Shown: piece by piece, positions 8,880 to 17,520 of the stretch | Numbering within the stretch: position 1 is the stretch's first letter | Layout: each line of letters opens with the position of its first letter | DNA from: Dehalococcoidia bacterium | GTDB lineage: Bacteria; Chloroflexota; Dehalococcoidia; UBA2979 | Direction of reading: 5' to 3' | Length of the DNA: 35,197 nucleotides | NCBI GenBank assembly: GCA_030684635.1 | Contig: JAUXUW010000150.1 | Span: forward strand, 1 to 35,197 | Program-made: the position numbers and the translations under genes | Notes under the pieces: model-generated | Told to the model about the DNA's origin: nothing | Databases searched by the model: none | What the model saw: the letters and a program-made list of their open reading frames with translations, nothing else

Positions 8880-11800
8880 CTAGCGTGCCGAGGCGACCGG
8901 TGTGGGCGCGACGGCCTCCGGCAGGCCGTCGACAAAGGTGACGGTGCGTCCGCGCTGGGCGGGCACACGCTCGCCCGGCAGCAGCGAGCCGGTGAGGTTG
9001 ACCGGGTCGACGGCGCTGACCGTGACGCGCTGGCCGGTGTGCGGTTCGTTGCGGATCGCGCGCAACAGCGTCACCGCCTCCGGGAGCGCGTACTGCTCCC
9101 CGGCCACGGCGAGGACGAAGCGGCCGCCTCGGACGGTGCCACGCGCCTCCATCCGGCGGAGGGCGCGCATCACCAGCCGCCACGGCATCGCGAACGGCTC
9201 GCGCAGGGTCAGGTCGCGGAACACCACGCCGTAGCGCTGGAGTAGCCGCAGTGCGACCGCCTCCGCCAGCGTCTCCTCCTCGGCGGGGTCGAGGTCAGGC
9301 GCACGCACGAGCGACCAGCGGCCCGGCGGGCCCCCGCCCGCGAACAGTCCGCCGCGCAGGTAGTTGCCGGTGGTGCGCGTCCGTTCGCGACGCCCGGCCG
9401 TGCGACGCGTCCCGGCCAGTTCGCGCAGCCCCTCGAACCCGTCGGAGGCGTCGACGCCCGCGGCGACCAGTTCGCGCAGCCCCTGCTCCACGTCCGTCAC
9501 GAGGCGGCGTGTTTCGCCCACGATCTCGTCGAAGAACAGCGCGCCGCGCCGGGCGAGCAGCGCCGCGATCTCGCCGGCTGCGCCCGCGACGCCCAGCGAA
9601 GGGTCGCCGCTGCCGTAGCCGCGCGTCGCCGCGAGCAGCCCCGGCATCGCCATCCTCGGCGCGAGCGTGATCGGGGTGGCGCGCGTGGCGCTGCCCGCGA
9701 GGCGTGCGACCTCCGGCTCGCCGGCGACCTTCTTCGGGGTGAGGCGCGCCCACGTGGCCTCGCCGGCCAGGCACAACTCGTCCAGCCAGGACGGCTGGTA
9801 CACGGCCATGCGGCCTCGCAGCAGTTCCGTCTCCCACTCGCTCGCCGGCGCCTCGAACCCCGCCAGGCGTTCGATCACCTGACGGAGGCCGCCGCGCCCC
9901 TCCGCCTGCGCGCCGGGGGCCAGATGCTGCCAGCGCAGCAGGAAGCGCATGAAGTCCTGCTTGGAGGCGGGGTCGATCTCCTTGCGCAGCCGGTCGAGCG
10001 TGTAGCGGTGGATGCGCGCCAGCAGACGGCGGTCGCACCACTCGTCCTCCGTTGCACTGGGCGTGAAGCGGCCGCGCAGGACGAAGCCCTGCACCTCCAG
10101 CATCCGTAGCCCGCGCTCGACGTCGTCGGCGGCGAGGCCGGAGCGCGAGGCGAGGTCGGCGGGCGTGGTAACGCCGCACGCCTCGGCATGGCCGCGCAGC
10201 AGCATCGCCCGCGCCGCCTCACGGTGTTCGAGGCGGGTGAGGGCGTGCGAGGGCGTGCCGAGCGCGGGGAGATCCGCCTCTGGGAAGACGAGCGCCACCA
10301 CCTCGCGGTGCTCGACGGGGAACCACAGGCGGCGGCCGTCCTGCTTGAAGACGGCGGCGCGGCGCGCGGTGGCAAGGGTATCCAGCCCGTCCGTCCAGTC
10401 CGTCGCCCATGCCTCGTCCAGCACGACGAAGCCCAGCAGGGCGTCGTGTATCTCCTCCGCGTTGCGCGGCTGCGGCCACGCCTCCCCGGCGACCTCCGCG
10501 ATCGCGTCCGGGTCCAGCGCCGCGAGGTCGCGCGCGTTCTCCGGCAGTCCGCGCCGCAGCGTGATCGCGCGGGTGCGACGCTCCTCGATCGGCGCGTCGT
10601 CCAGGTAGGTATATGGGCGACCGCTCACGATCTCGTGCGCCATCGGCGACGGCTCCACGGTGTCGCGCGCGTGGTAACGGATCTCGCCCGCCTCGACGCG
10701 TTCGAGGACGGCGCGGAGCCCCTCCACGTCCATCGCCTCGAAGAGGCAGTCGCGCATGGTCTGGTGCATCAGCGGGTGGTCGGGGAGGGAGAGCGGCTCC
10801 TGCATGTTCTCCTGGCAGCCGACCTGCTCCGGGAACACGGCCGCCATCAGGTCGTCTGCGCGCATCCGCTGCAGGAACGGCGGTACCGGCTTCCCGCCTC
10901 GCATCCGGGGGACGGCGAGCGCGCGCGTGGTGTTCCAGCGCCAACGGGTGGGGAACATCGGGATGTAGAAGACGGAGGAGTGCACTGCCTCCTCCACGTT
11001 CCCCGGCTTCACCCACTCGTACGCCTCCTCCAGCGGCCAGGAATGCTGCGGGCCCGCGGAGAGCAGGATCGAGTCGTCGTTCGCGGCCGCCTGTAGTTCG
11101 AAGTCGAACGCGACGCAGAAGCGCTTCCGCAGCGCGAGCCCCCAGGCGCGGTTGATGCGCTGCCCGAAGGGCGCGTGCACCACCAGCTGCATGCCGCCGG
11201 AGTCGTCGAAGAACCGCTCGAACACCACGTCGTGGTCGCTCGGGACCACGCCCAGGCCGTCCCGGGTCGCCGCGAGGTACTCGATGACCTGGTCCGCGCC
11301 CAGCGCGGGGAGTGAGCACTGCGCTACCAGCCACTCGCGGAGGGCGACGCGGTCGCCATCGAGGCCGGCCGCTACCTCGCGACGGAGGCGCCCGACCTCC
11401 TCTGACAGTTCGACGGTGCGTCCGGGCGCCTCGCCGAGCCAGAACGGGATCGTGGGCGGCGCGCCGCCCGCATCGGTGACGTAGACCGTGGACTGGCCGA
11501 GGCGGGAGATGCGCCAGGAAGTCGAGCCCAGCAGGAAGATATCCCCGCCGCTGGACTCCATCGCGAAGTCCTCGTTCACCGTCCCGACGACCACGCCTTC
11601 CGGCTCCACGACCACGCGGTAGTCGCCGAGTTCCGGGATCGTGCCGCCGTTCTGCAGCGCGGTCAGCCGCGCGGCACGCCTCGGACGGAGCACGTGGTTG
11701 ATGCGGTCGCGATGCAGCAGCGGCGCGGCACGCCCCGCGCCCTCGCCGATGCCCTCGGACAACATTTCCACGATCTCGTCGAACTCGGACCGTTCGAGGT

Positions 11801-13154
11801 GAGCGTACGGCGCGGCGCGGCGCAGGAGGGCGTACAGGTCGTCCTCGCGCCACTCCTCGGCGCAGGCGACCTCCGCGACGATCTGCTGCGCGAGCACGTC
11901 CAGCGGCGCTCGCGGCATCACGATCCGGTCGAGGCGGCCTTCGTGGACCGCGCGGACGAGGGCCGCGCATTCCACCAGTTCGTCTCGCGTCGTTGGGAAC
12001 AGGCGGCCGTGCGGGCGCAGCCCGAGCGCGTGGCCGGAGCGGCCGACGCGCTGCAGGAACGTGGCGATGCTCCTCGGCGAGCCCACCTGGCAGACGAGGT
12101 CGATGCTGCCGATGTCGATGCCGAGTTCGAGTGAGGCGGTGGCGACCAGCGCGCGCAGTTCGCCCGACTTCAGCCGCTGCTCCACGCGCAGCCGTCGCTC
12201 CTTCGAGAGCGAACCATGGTGCGAGGCGACGGCGTCCTCGCCGAGGATCTCCGCCAGGTGGTGTGCGACCCGCTCCGACATCCGGCGCGTGTTCACGAAG
12301 ATGAGCGTGGTGCGGTGCTCGCGCACGAGTTCGGCGAGGCGCGTATACAGCTCGCCCATCTGTTCCTTCGGGATCACCGCCTCCAGGTCGCTCGGCGGCA
12401 CCTCCACATGCAGGTCGATATCGCGCTGGTGGCCTCGGTCCACGACCGTGCAAGGCGCACCGGTGCCCGCAAGGAAGGCTGCGATCGCCTCGATCGGGCG
12501 CTGCGTCGCCGACAGGCCGATGCGTGCGGGCGCCTCGTGCCCCGCGCCCTGCACGAGGTGGTCGAGCCGTGCGAGTGTGAGAGCAAGGTGGGTGCCGCGC
12601 CGGTCGCGGGCGAGCGCGTGGATCTCGTCCACGATCACGGTGCGCGTGGCGGAGAGCCCACGGCGCCCGCGCTCGGCGGTCACCATCAGGTAGAGCGACT
12701 CCGGGGTGGTGATCAGGATGTGGGGCGGCCGGCGCGCGATCGCATCGCGCTCGGATGCGGTGGTGTCGCCGGTACGCACCGCGGTCGTGATCGGCGCGAG
12801 GTGGTAGCCAAGTTCCTGGGCGACGGCGCGGATGCCCTCCAGCGGCGCGTCCAGGTTCCGTTCGATGTCGTTGCCCAGCGCCTTCAGCGGCGAGACGTAG
12901 ACGATGCGCGTGCGGTCATCCAGCGTGCCCTCGGCGGCCTCGCGCACGAGCGCGTCGATCCCCACGAGGAACGCGGCGAGCGTCTTGCCGGAGCCGGTGG
13001 GTGCTGCCAGGAGGGTGTGGGTGCCCTGCGCGATCGCGGGCCAGCCCTCCGCCTGCGCGTCTGTAGGCGCGCCGAAGCGGCGCTCGAACCACGTCCGGAC
13101 GGCGGGATGGAAGCGCTCGATGGCGGGGTGCGTGGACTGGGTCTGACCGGTCAT
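8880..13154 (-). CDS. lhr: Lhr-family DEAD/DEAH-box ATP-dependent helicase
   Basis: AAPTGSGKTLAAFL (Walker A), VDEIH, LSATQRPIEAIAAFL, QRVGRSGH, long Lhr-type C-terminal region; ~1424 aa from MTGQTQ. Confidence 0.93.
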   Translation of the reverse strand: MTGQTQSTHPAIERFHPAVRTWFERRFGAPTDAQAEGWPAIAQGTHTLLAAPTGSGKTLAAFLVGIDALVREAAEGTLDDRTRIVYVSPLKALGNDIERNLDAPLEGIRAVAQELGYHLAPITTAVRTGDTTASERDAIARRPPHILITTPESLYLMVTAERGRRGLSATRTVIVDEIHALARDRRGTHLALTLARLDHLVQGAGHEAPARIGLSATQRPIEAIAAFLAGTGAPCTVVDRGHQRDIDLHVEVPPSDLEAVIPKEQMGELYTRLAELVREHRTTLIFVNTRRMSERVAHHLAEILGEDAVASHHGSLSKERRLRVEQRLKSGELRALVATASLELGIDIGSIDLVCQVGSPRSIATFLQRVGRSGHALGLRPHGRLFPTTRDELVECAALVRAVHEGRLDRIVMPRAPLDVLAQQIVAEVACAEEWREDDLYALLRRAAPYAHLERSEFDEIVEMLSEGIGEGAGRAAPLLHRDRINHVLRPRRAARLTALQNGGTIPELGDYRVVVEPEGVVVGTVNEDFAMESSGGDIFLLGSTSWRISRLGQSTVYVTDAGGAPPTIPFWLGEAPGRTVELSEEVGRLRREVAAGLDGDRVALREWLVAQCSLPALGADQVIEYLAATRDGLGVVPSDHDVVFERFFDDSGGMQLVVHAPFGQRINRAWGLALRKRFCVAFDFELQAAANDDSILLSAGPQHSWPLEEAYEWVKPGNVEEAVHSSVFYIPMFPTRWRWNTTRALAVPRMRGGKPVPPFLQRMRADDLMAAVFPEQVGCQENMQEPLSLPDHPLMHQTMRDCLFEAMDVEGLRAVLERVEAGEIRYHARDTVEPSPMAHEIVSGRPYTYLDDAPIEERRTRAITLRRGLPENARDLAALDPDAIAEVAGEAWPQPRNAEEIHDALLGFVVLDEAWATDWTDGLDTLATARRAAVFKQDGRRLWFPVEHREVVALVFPEADLPALGTPSHALTRLEHREAARAMLLRGHAEACGVTTPADLASRSGLAADDVERGLRMLEVQGFVLRGRFTPSATEDEWCDRRLLARIHRYTLDRLRKEIDPASKQDFMRFLLRWQHLAPGAQAEGRGGLRQVIERLAGFEAPASEWETELLRGRMAVYQPSWLDELCLAGEATWARLTPKKVAGEPEVARLAGSATRATPITLAPRMAMPGLLAATRGYGSGDPSLGVAGAAGEIAALLARRGALFFDEIVGETRRLVTDVEQGLRELVAAGVDASDGFEGLRELAGTRRTAGRRERTRTTGNYLRGGLFAGGGPPGRWSLVRAPDLDPAEEETLAEAVALRLLQRYGVVFRDLTLREPFAMPWRLVMRALRRMEARGTVRGGRFVLAVAGEQYALPEAVTLLRAIRNEPHTGQRVTVSAVDPVNLTGSLLPGERVPAQRGRTVTFVDGLPEAVAPTPVASAR

Positions 13155-13202
13155 GCTTCGATGGAGTCCCACCGACGCCCCGTGCTCGGGGAGAGTCGCA
13201 CG

Positions 13203-13589
13203 ATGCGCCGTCTATCCATCTTAGGCATCTCGCTCGCGGTCCTGCTCGCTTCTCTGGCAGCGCCGGCGCTGCCTGCGCGTGCCCAGGCGCTGGCGCTGAC
13301 CACGCCCGAGGTGGACTACTGCACCGGTGCGCCGGACGTGTTCCTTGGCTGGTGGTTCAACGACGCCTGCCGCGGGCACGACGAGTGCCTGGCCCCGCTC
13401 GCCGGGATCCCGGCCATCCCGGGCCGGCTTGCGTGCGACCGCGCGTTCCTGGCGGATCTTCTACAGGCGCCGCACGTGTTGCACGGTGGCGCGTGCGAGG
13501 ACGATGGGGTGTGCGGGCGGATCGCGTTTCTCTACTTCATCGTGGTGCGGCTCGCCTCCATATTCACGAACGCCTCGATGGGTGGCTGA
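13203..13589 (+). CDS. Small secreted phospholipase A2-like protein
   Basis: Signal peptide MRRLSILGISLAVLLASLAAPALPARAQA followed by FNDACRGHDECL...CDRAFLADLL, resembling the PLA2 His-Asp catalytic pattern. Confidence 0.65.
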   Translation: MRRLSILGISLAVLLASLAAPALPARAQALALTTPEVDYCTGAPDVFLGWWFNDACRGHDECLAPLAGIPAIPGRLACDRAFLADLLQAPHVLHGGACEDDGVCGRIAFLYFIVVRLASIFTNASMGG

Positions 13590-13665
13590 GCGCGCTTGCC
13601 AGCAGCGGCGTCAGCGGCCAGACTGACGCCCGACAGCCCTGCGCCAGCCGATCGGAGCCGCCCCC

Positions 13666-13845
13666 GTGCCATTCCTGGACGTCTCGATCCAGCCGCCGTC
13701 CGCGATCCTCTTCGCCATCGGCATCGTGATCGTCGCGGGGGCCGCCCTGAGCGGGTTGATCGCCTTCACCGGCGGCCAGTCCTCCGGGCTGCATGAGGAG
13801 TTCCGGCCTGGCGAGCGCGCCGGCCGGCGTCCGAAGCGCGGCTAG
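13666..13845 (+). CDS. Small single-TM protein (59 aa)
   Basis: GTG start with upstream CGGAG. V(M)PFLDVSIQPPSAILFAIGIVIVAGAALSGLIAFTGGQSSGLHEEFRPGERAGRRPKRG*. Hydrophobic segment plus basic tail. Absent from the ORF track, apparently by length. Confidence 0.5.
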   Translation: MPFLDVSIQPPSAILFAIGIVIVAGAALSGLIAFTGGQSSGLHEEFRPGERAGRRPKRG

Positions 13846-13884
13846 CTGCGGCAGCACCCTCCGCTCGCCACCCTCACGTTCACT

Positions 13885-13898
13885 GGAATGATCGTTCC
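13885..13898. promoter_or_regulatory. Palindromic candidate operator upstream of acyl-CoA dehydrogenase
   Basis: GGAATGATCGTTCC, 14-nt palindrome with one mismatched pair, 9 nt upstream of TAATAT (13907-13912). Confidence 0.35.
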
Positions 13899-13978
13899 CG
13901 TGCGCGTAATATTCCCTCGATGTTGCCGGGCCTCGCCCGACATGCCGCGCCCGGTGCGCGGGGAGGGATACAGACTCG

Positions 13979-15199
13979 ATGGTGGACTTCGCAGATAGCC
14001 CCGAGCAGGCGGTGTTCCGCGCCGAGGTAGAGAGCTTCTTCGCGCAGAACTTCCCGGCCGCGCTCTCCGTGAACGACAACGACGACCCTCGCACCCGCGA
14101 GGAGGGCGAGGGCGGCCCGGAGCCAGAGGCCCGCAAGGCCGCGTCGAAGCAGTGGCGCGCCGCGCTGGTCGACAAGGGGTGGATCGCCCCGGCCTGGCCG
14201 AAGAAGTACGGCGGCGCCGAGCTCTCCCCGATGGAGCAGTTCATCCTGAACGAGACGATCGCCGAGCGCGGCGCCCCCCGCATGGGCGTGCCGGACGTGG
14301 GCTCCACGATCATGGTGCACGGCACCGAGGAGCAAAAGGCGGAGTTCCTGCCGCCGATGGTCCGCGGCGAATCCCGCTGGTGCCAGGGCTACTCCGAGCC
14401 GGGCTCCGGCTCCGACCTCGCCTCGCTCCAGACACGCGCTATCCGTGACGGTGACGACTTCGTGATCAACGGCCAGAAGATCTGGACCTCCGGCGCGCAC
14501 CTCGCGAACATGATCTTCGCGCTGGTCCGCACGGACCCGGAGGCCCCGAAGCACCGCGGCATCACCTACCTGCTCTTCCCCATGACCACGCCGGGCATCT
14601 CCGTCCGCCCGCTGGTCCAGATGAGCGATGCGCGCGGCTTCAACGAGACGTTCTTCGAGGACGTCCGTGTCCCGGTGAAGAACGCCGTGGGCGAGATCAA
14701 CCGCGGCTGGTACGTGGGCGCCACGCACCTGGACTTCGAGCGCTCCTCCATCGGTTCGGCCGTCGGCCAGATGAAGATGCTGGACACGCTGAAGGACTAC
14801 CTGACGAAGCAGCGCGACGCCAAGGGCGGCCAGTCCCGCCTCGGGCAGCCTGACTCGCCGCGCCTGGAGATCGCCGACCGGTACATCGAGGCGACCGTTG
14901 CCAAGACCCTGTCGCAGCGCGTCATCTCTATGCAGGCGCGTGGGCTCATCCCCAACCACGAGGCGTCCATGACGAAGGTGTTCTCCACGGAGTTCAACCA
15001 GCGCATCGCCCGCACCGCCACCAAGGCCCTGGGCCTGTACGGCGGCGTGCGCGGTGGCGACGCTCCGCAGTACGTCCCGATGGGCGGCCGCTGGGGCACG
15101 ATGTACCTCTCGTCCGTCTCGTCGACAATCGCGGGCGGTACCTCGGAGATCCAGCGCAACGTCATCGCGACGCGCGGGCTCGGCCTGCCGCGCGGCTAG
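13979..15199 (+). CDS. Acyl-CoA dehydrogenase family protein
   Basis: GYSEPGSGSDLASLQTRAIRDGDDFVINGQKIWTSGAHLANM...SSTIAGGTSEIQRNVIATRGLGLPRG; paralog of 4926..6101. Confidence 0.94.
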   Translation: MVDFADSPEQAVFRAEVESFFAQNFPAALSVNDNDDPRTREEGEGGPEPEARKAASKQWRAALVDKGWIAPAWPKKYGGAELSPMEQFILNETIAERGAPRMGVPDVGSTIMVHGTEEQKAEFLPPMVRGESRWCQGYSEPGSGSDLASLQTRAIRDGDDFVINGQKIWTSGAHLANMIFALVRTDPEAPKHRGITYLLFPMTTPGISVRPLVQMSDARGFNETFFEDVRVPVKNAVGEINRGWYVGATHLDFERSSIGSAVGQMKMLDTLKDYLTKQRDAKGGQSRLGQPDSPRLEIADRYIEATVAKTLSQRVISMQARGLIPNHEASMTKVFSTEFNQRIARTATKALGLYGGVRGGDAPQYVPMGGRWGTMYLSSVSSTIAGGTSEIQRNVIATRGLGLPRG

Positions 15200-15334
15200 C
15201 GCCGCGGATCGCCGCTACGCGGGCGGGGGCCTGCCGCGCGGCTAGCGCCGCGGATCGCCGCTATGTCGGCGGGGGCCTGCCGCGCGGCTAGTGCCGCGGA
15301 TCGCCGCTATGCGGCGGGGCTGCCTCGAGGGTAG
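15184..15334. repeat. 46-bp tandem repeat, three near-identical copies plus a degenerate fourth start
   Basis: CCTGCCGCGCGGCTAG(C/T)GCCGCGGATCGCCGCTA... starts at 15184, 15230 and 15276; CTGCCTCGAGGGTAG at 15320 is a degenerate next copy. Confidence 0.93.
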
Positions 15335-15367
15335 GGCGGCTCCCTCGCTTCGGAAGCGACACACCAG

Positions 15368-15395
15368 GGACGGCGGGCCACACGGCCCGCCGTCC
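15368..15395 (+). terminator. Strong hairpin terminator candidate
   Basis: GGACGGCGGGCC-ACAC-GGCCCGCCGTCC, 12-bp perfect stem, followed by TTGCG. Confidence 0.65.
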
Positions 15396-15453
15396 TTGCG
15401 TTCCGCGGTCGGGCGCCCGTAGCCTCCGTCGTCCCGCACCGAGGAGATGTGTC

Positions 15454-16251
15454 ATGCCCGATGAGCCCGCCCCCGGCCAGGCCGAGTCCACCCGCGCGTG
15501 GGACGTGAACGCGGCGTTCTGGGACGCCCGCATGGGAGAGGGCAACGACTGGCATCTGCAACTGGTGTGGCCGGAGACGGAGCGCCTGCTCGGCCTGGTC
15601 TCGGGTGACCATCTGCTGGATGTCGGCTGTGGCAACGGCCTTACCTGCCGCCGTGTCGCCGCCCTCGGCGTGCGCGTGACCGGGATCGACGCCTCCACGC
15701 TGATGCTGGCGCACGCCGCCGCGCGCACCCTCGGCGATGCCGCGGCGGACGCGCGCATCACCTACCGCCGGGTGGACGCGACGGACGAGGTAGCGCTGCG
15801 CGCCCTTGGCGAGGGGTTCGACGCGGCCTGCGCCAATATGGTCCTGATGGACATGGTGGAGGTCGCCCCGCTCTACCGGGCGCTGGGGTACCTGCTCCGG
15901 CCCGGCGCGCCGTTCGTCTTCTCCGTCCAGCACCCCGCCTTCAACGGCACGCACGCCGTCCATGTTGAGGAGACGGAGGAGACCGCGAGCGGTCTGGTAC
16001 GGCGCGTGTTCGTGAAGGTGCGCGGCTACCTCGCCGACCGCGTCTCTTACGGCCAGGCGATCCACGGCCAGCCGGTGCCGCAGCCGTACTTCCATCGCTC
16101 CCTCCAGTCGTTGCTCCGACCCGCGTTTGAGGCGGGCCTCGTGCTGGACGGCCTGGTCGAGAGCGCCTTTCCCGAGGGTGACACGGGCCGCTGGCGCGAC
16201 CTGGACGGGCTGCCGCCGGTGCTGATCGTGCGGCTGCGCCGACCGCGGTGA
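15454..16251 (+). CDS. Class I SAM-dependent methyltransferase
   Basis: HLLDVGCGNGLTCRRVAALGVRVTGIDAS motif I and following. Confidence 0.9.
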   Translation: MPDEPAPGQAESTRAWDVNAAFWDARMGEGNDWHLQLVWPETERLLGLVSGDHLLDVGCGNGLTCRRVAALGVRVTGIDASTLMLAHAAARTLGDAAADARITYRRVDATDEVALRALGEGFDAACANMVLMDMVEVAPLYRALGYLLRPGAPFVFSVQHPAFNGTHAVHVEETEETASGLVRRVFVKVRGYLADRVSYGQAIHGQPVPQPYFHRSLQSLLRPAFEAGLVLDGLVESAFPEGDTGRWRDLDGLPPVLIVRLRRPR

Positions 16252-16366
16252 CGGCTTACGTCGGCCTTATGCCCCGTCCGCGACACTGGGTGCCATTCAC
16301 ACTTCGATAGCGGCTCGCGGGTAGGTTCGGTCTCCCGCGCATCCACAGACCCCTCGGAGGGCACGC

Positions 16367-17113
16367 ATGACCGCACGGCCGGGCTTGATGCTGGGTGTGG
16401 CGGCCGTTGTGGCCGCCGCCCTGTTTGGTGGCTGGTACTTCCTTATCCGTGGCGACGAGCCGCCGCCCGTGTCGCTGGCCGGCGCCGTCGCCTCGGTCGC
16501 TGACTCGACTACCGCGCCTACCGCCGCCGCTCCCGCCGAGGGCGCCTCCACCGCCTCGACCGCCACCCCCGCGGCTGCCGCGGGCTCGCTAGAGGGCACC
16601 TGGATGCTGGTGGCCGCGGACTCCTTCGTCGGCTACCGCGTGAAGGAGCAACTGGTCTCCGTCGGCGCGACGGAGGCGGTCGGCCGCACCTCGGCCGTGA
16701 CGGGTTTGCTGGAGTTCGACGGCTCCGCGATCACGGCCGTGGAGGTGGTCGCGGACCTGACGCGTTTGAAGAGCGACGATGACCGGCGTGACGGACGCCT
16801 CCGCACCCAGGGCATCCAGTGGGGGACGTTCCCGGAGGCCTCGTTCGTCCTCGCGCAGCCGATCGCGATCGACGGCGTGCCGGCCGAGGGCGAGACGATC
16901 AGTGCGACGGCGATCGGCGACCTGACGCTGCACGGCGTCACGAACCGGGTGGAGTTCCCGCTGCAGGGCACGCTCTCGAACGGCCTCGTGGTCGTCGTGG
17001 GCTCGCTGCTCATCCAGTTCGCGGACTACGACATGGAGGCGCCCAGCGCGCTGAGTGTGGTCTCCGTGGAGGAACAGGGCGTGATCGAATTGCAGATGGT
17101 GTTCAGCCGCTAG
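16367..17113 (+). CDS. YceI family protein with N-terminal TM/signal anchor and Ala/Thr/Pro linker
   Basis: DSFVGYRVKEQ...VEVVADLTRLKSDDDRRDGRLRTQGIQWGTFPEASFV...GDLTLHGVTNRVEFPLQG. Confidence 0.9.
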   Translation: MTARPGLMLGVAAVVAAALFGGWYFLIRGDEPPPVSLAGAVASVADSTTAPTAAAPAEGASTASTATPAAAAGSLEGTWMLVAADSFVGYRVKEQLVSVGATEAVGRTSAVTGLLEFDGSAITAVEVVADLTRLKSDDDRRDGRLRTQGIQWGTFPEASFVLAQPIAIDGVPAEGETISATAIGDLTLHGVTNRVEFPLQGTLSNGLVVVVGSLLIQFADYDMEAPSALSVVSVEEQGVIELQMVFSR

Positions 17114-17520
17114 CCGCGGCGCTCGCGCCGCCACACCAGGCGTAGCCCCGACCACGTCTCGTCGATCGCCGCCACCTTGTTGTCGACCAGGCCGAGCGGG
17201 AGCGCGACCTCTCTCACGATGTCCTCGGTCATATCGGTTGGCACCTTCGAGGCACGCTTCGGCCACGCGACCCACGCGCCGCCGTCCGGGAAGATCGCCC
17301 GCCCGATCGCCTCGATCCGGCGTTCGAGGGCGGCCCTCTTGGTCGTGAAGTACACGAGGACGTCCGCCGAGCCGCGGAGTGAGGTCACGACGCGCACGTC
17401 AGCCGGCAGCGTGCCCAGCGTCTCCTCGAACCCCTTCGGTGCGCCGAGCAGCACGAGACGCGAAGCGGGCTTGATGCCGAGCTTCTGCGGGAGCGGCGTC
17501 CCGGAATAGCCGGCGGTCAC
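17110..17520 (-). CDS. DUF3052 family protein
   Basis: GTG start (V/M)TAGYSGTPLPQKLGIKPASRLVLLGAPKGFEETL...GGAWVAWPKRAS...GLVDNKVAAIDETWSGLRLV. The start overlaps the upstream hydrolase stop. Confidence 0.85.
   Translation of the reverse strand: MTAGYSGTPLPQKLGIKPASRLVLLGAPKGFEETLGTLPADVRVVTSLRGSADVLVYFTTKRAALERRIEAIGRAIFPDGGAWVAWPKRASKVPTDMTEDIVREVALPLGLVDNKVAAIDETWSGLRLVWRRERRG

Noticed and set aside
10219-12453. 744-aa minus-strand ORF overlapping lhr in another frame
   Set aside because: Arg/Pro/Ala-rich shadow frame; the Lhr frame contains helicase motifs.
15242-15761. Minus-strand ORFs across the 46-bp tandem repeat and methyltransferase gene
   Set aside because: Repeat-derived and antisense peptides (PHSGDPRH-type), no independent coding evidence.
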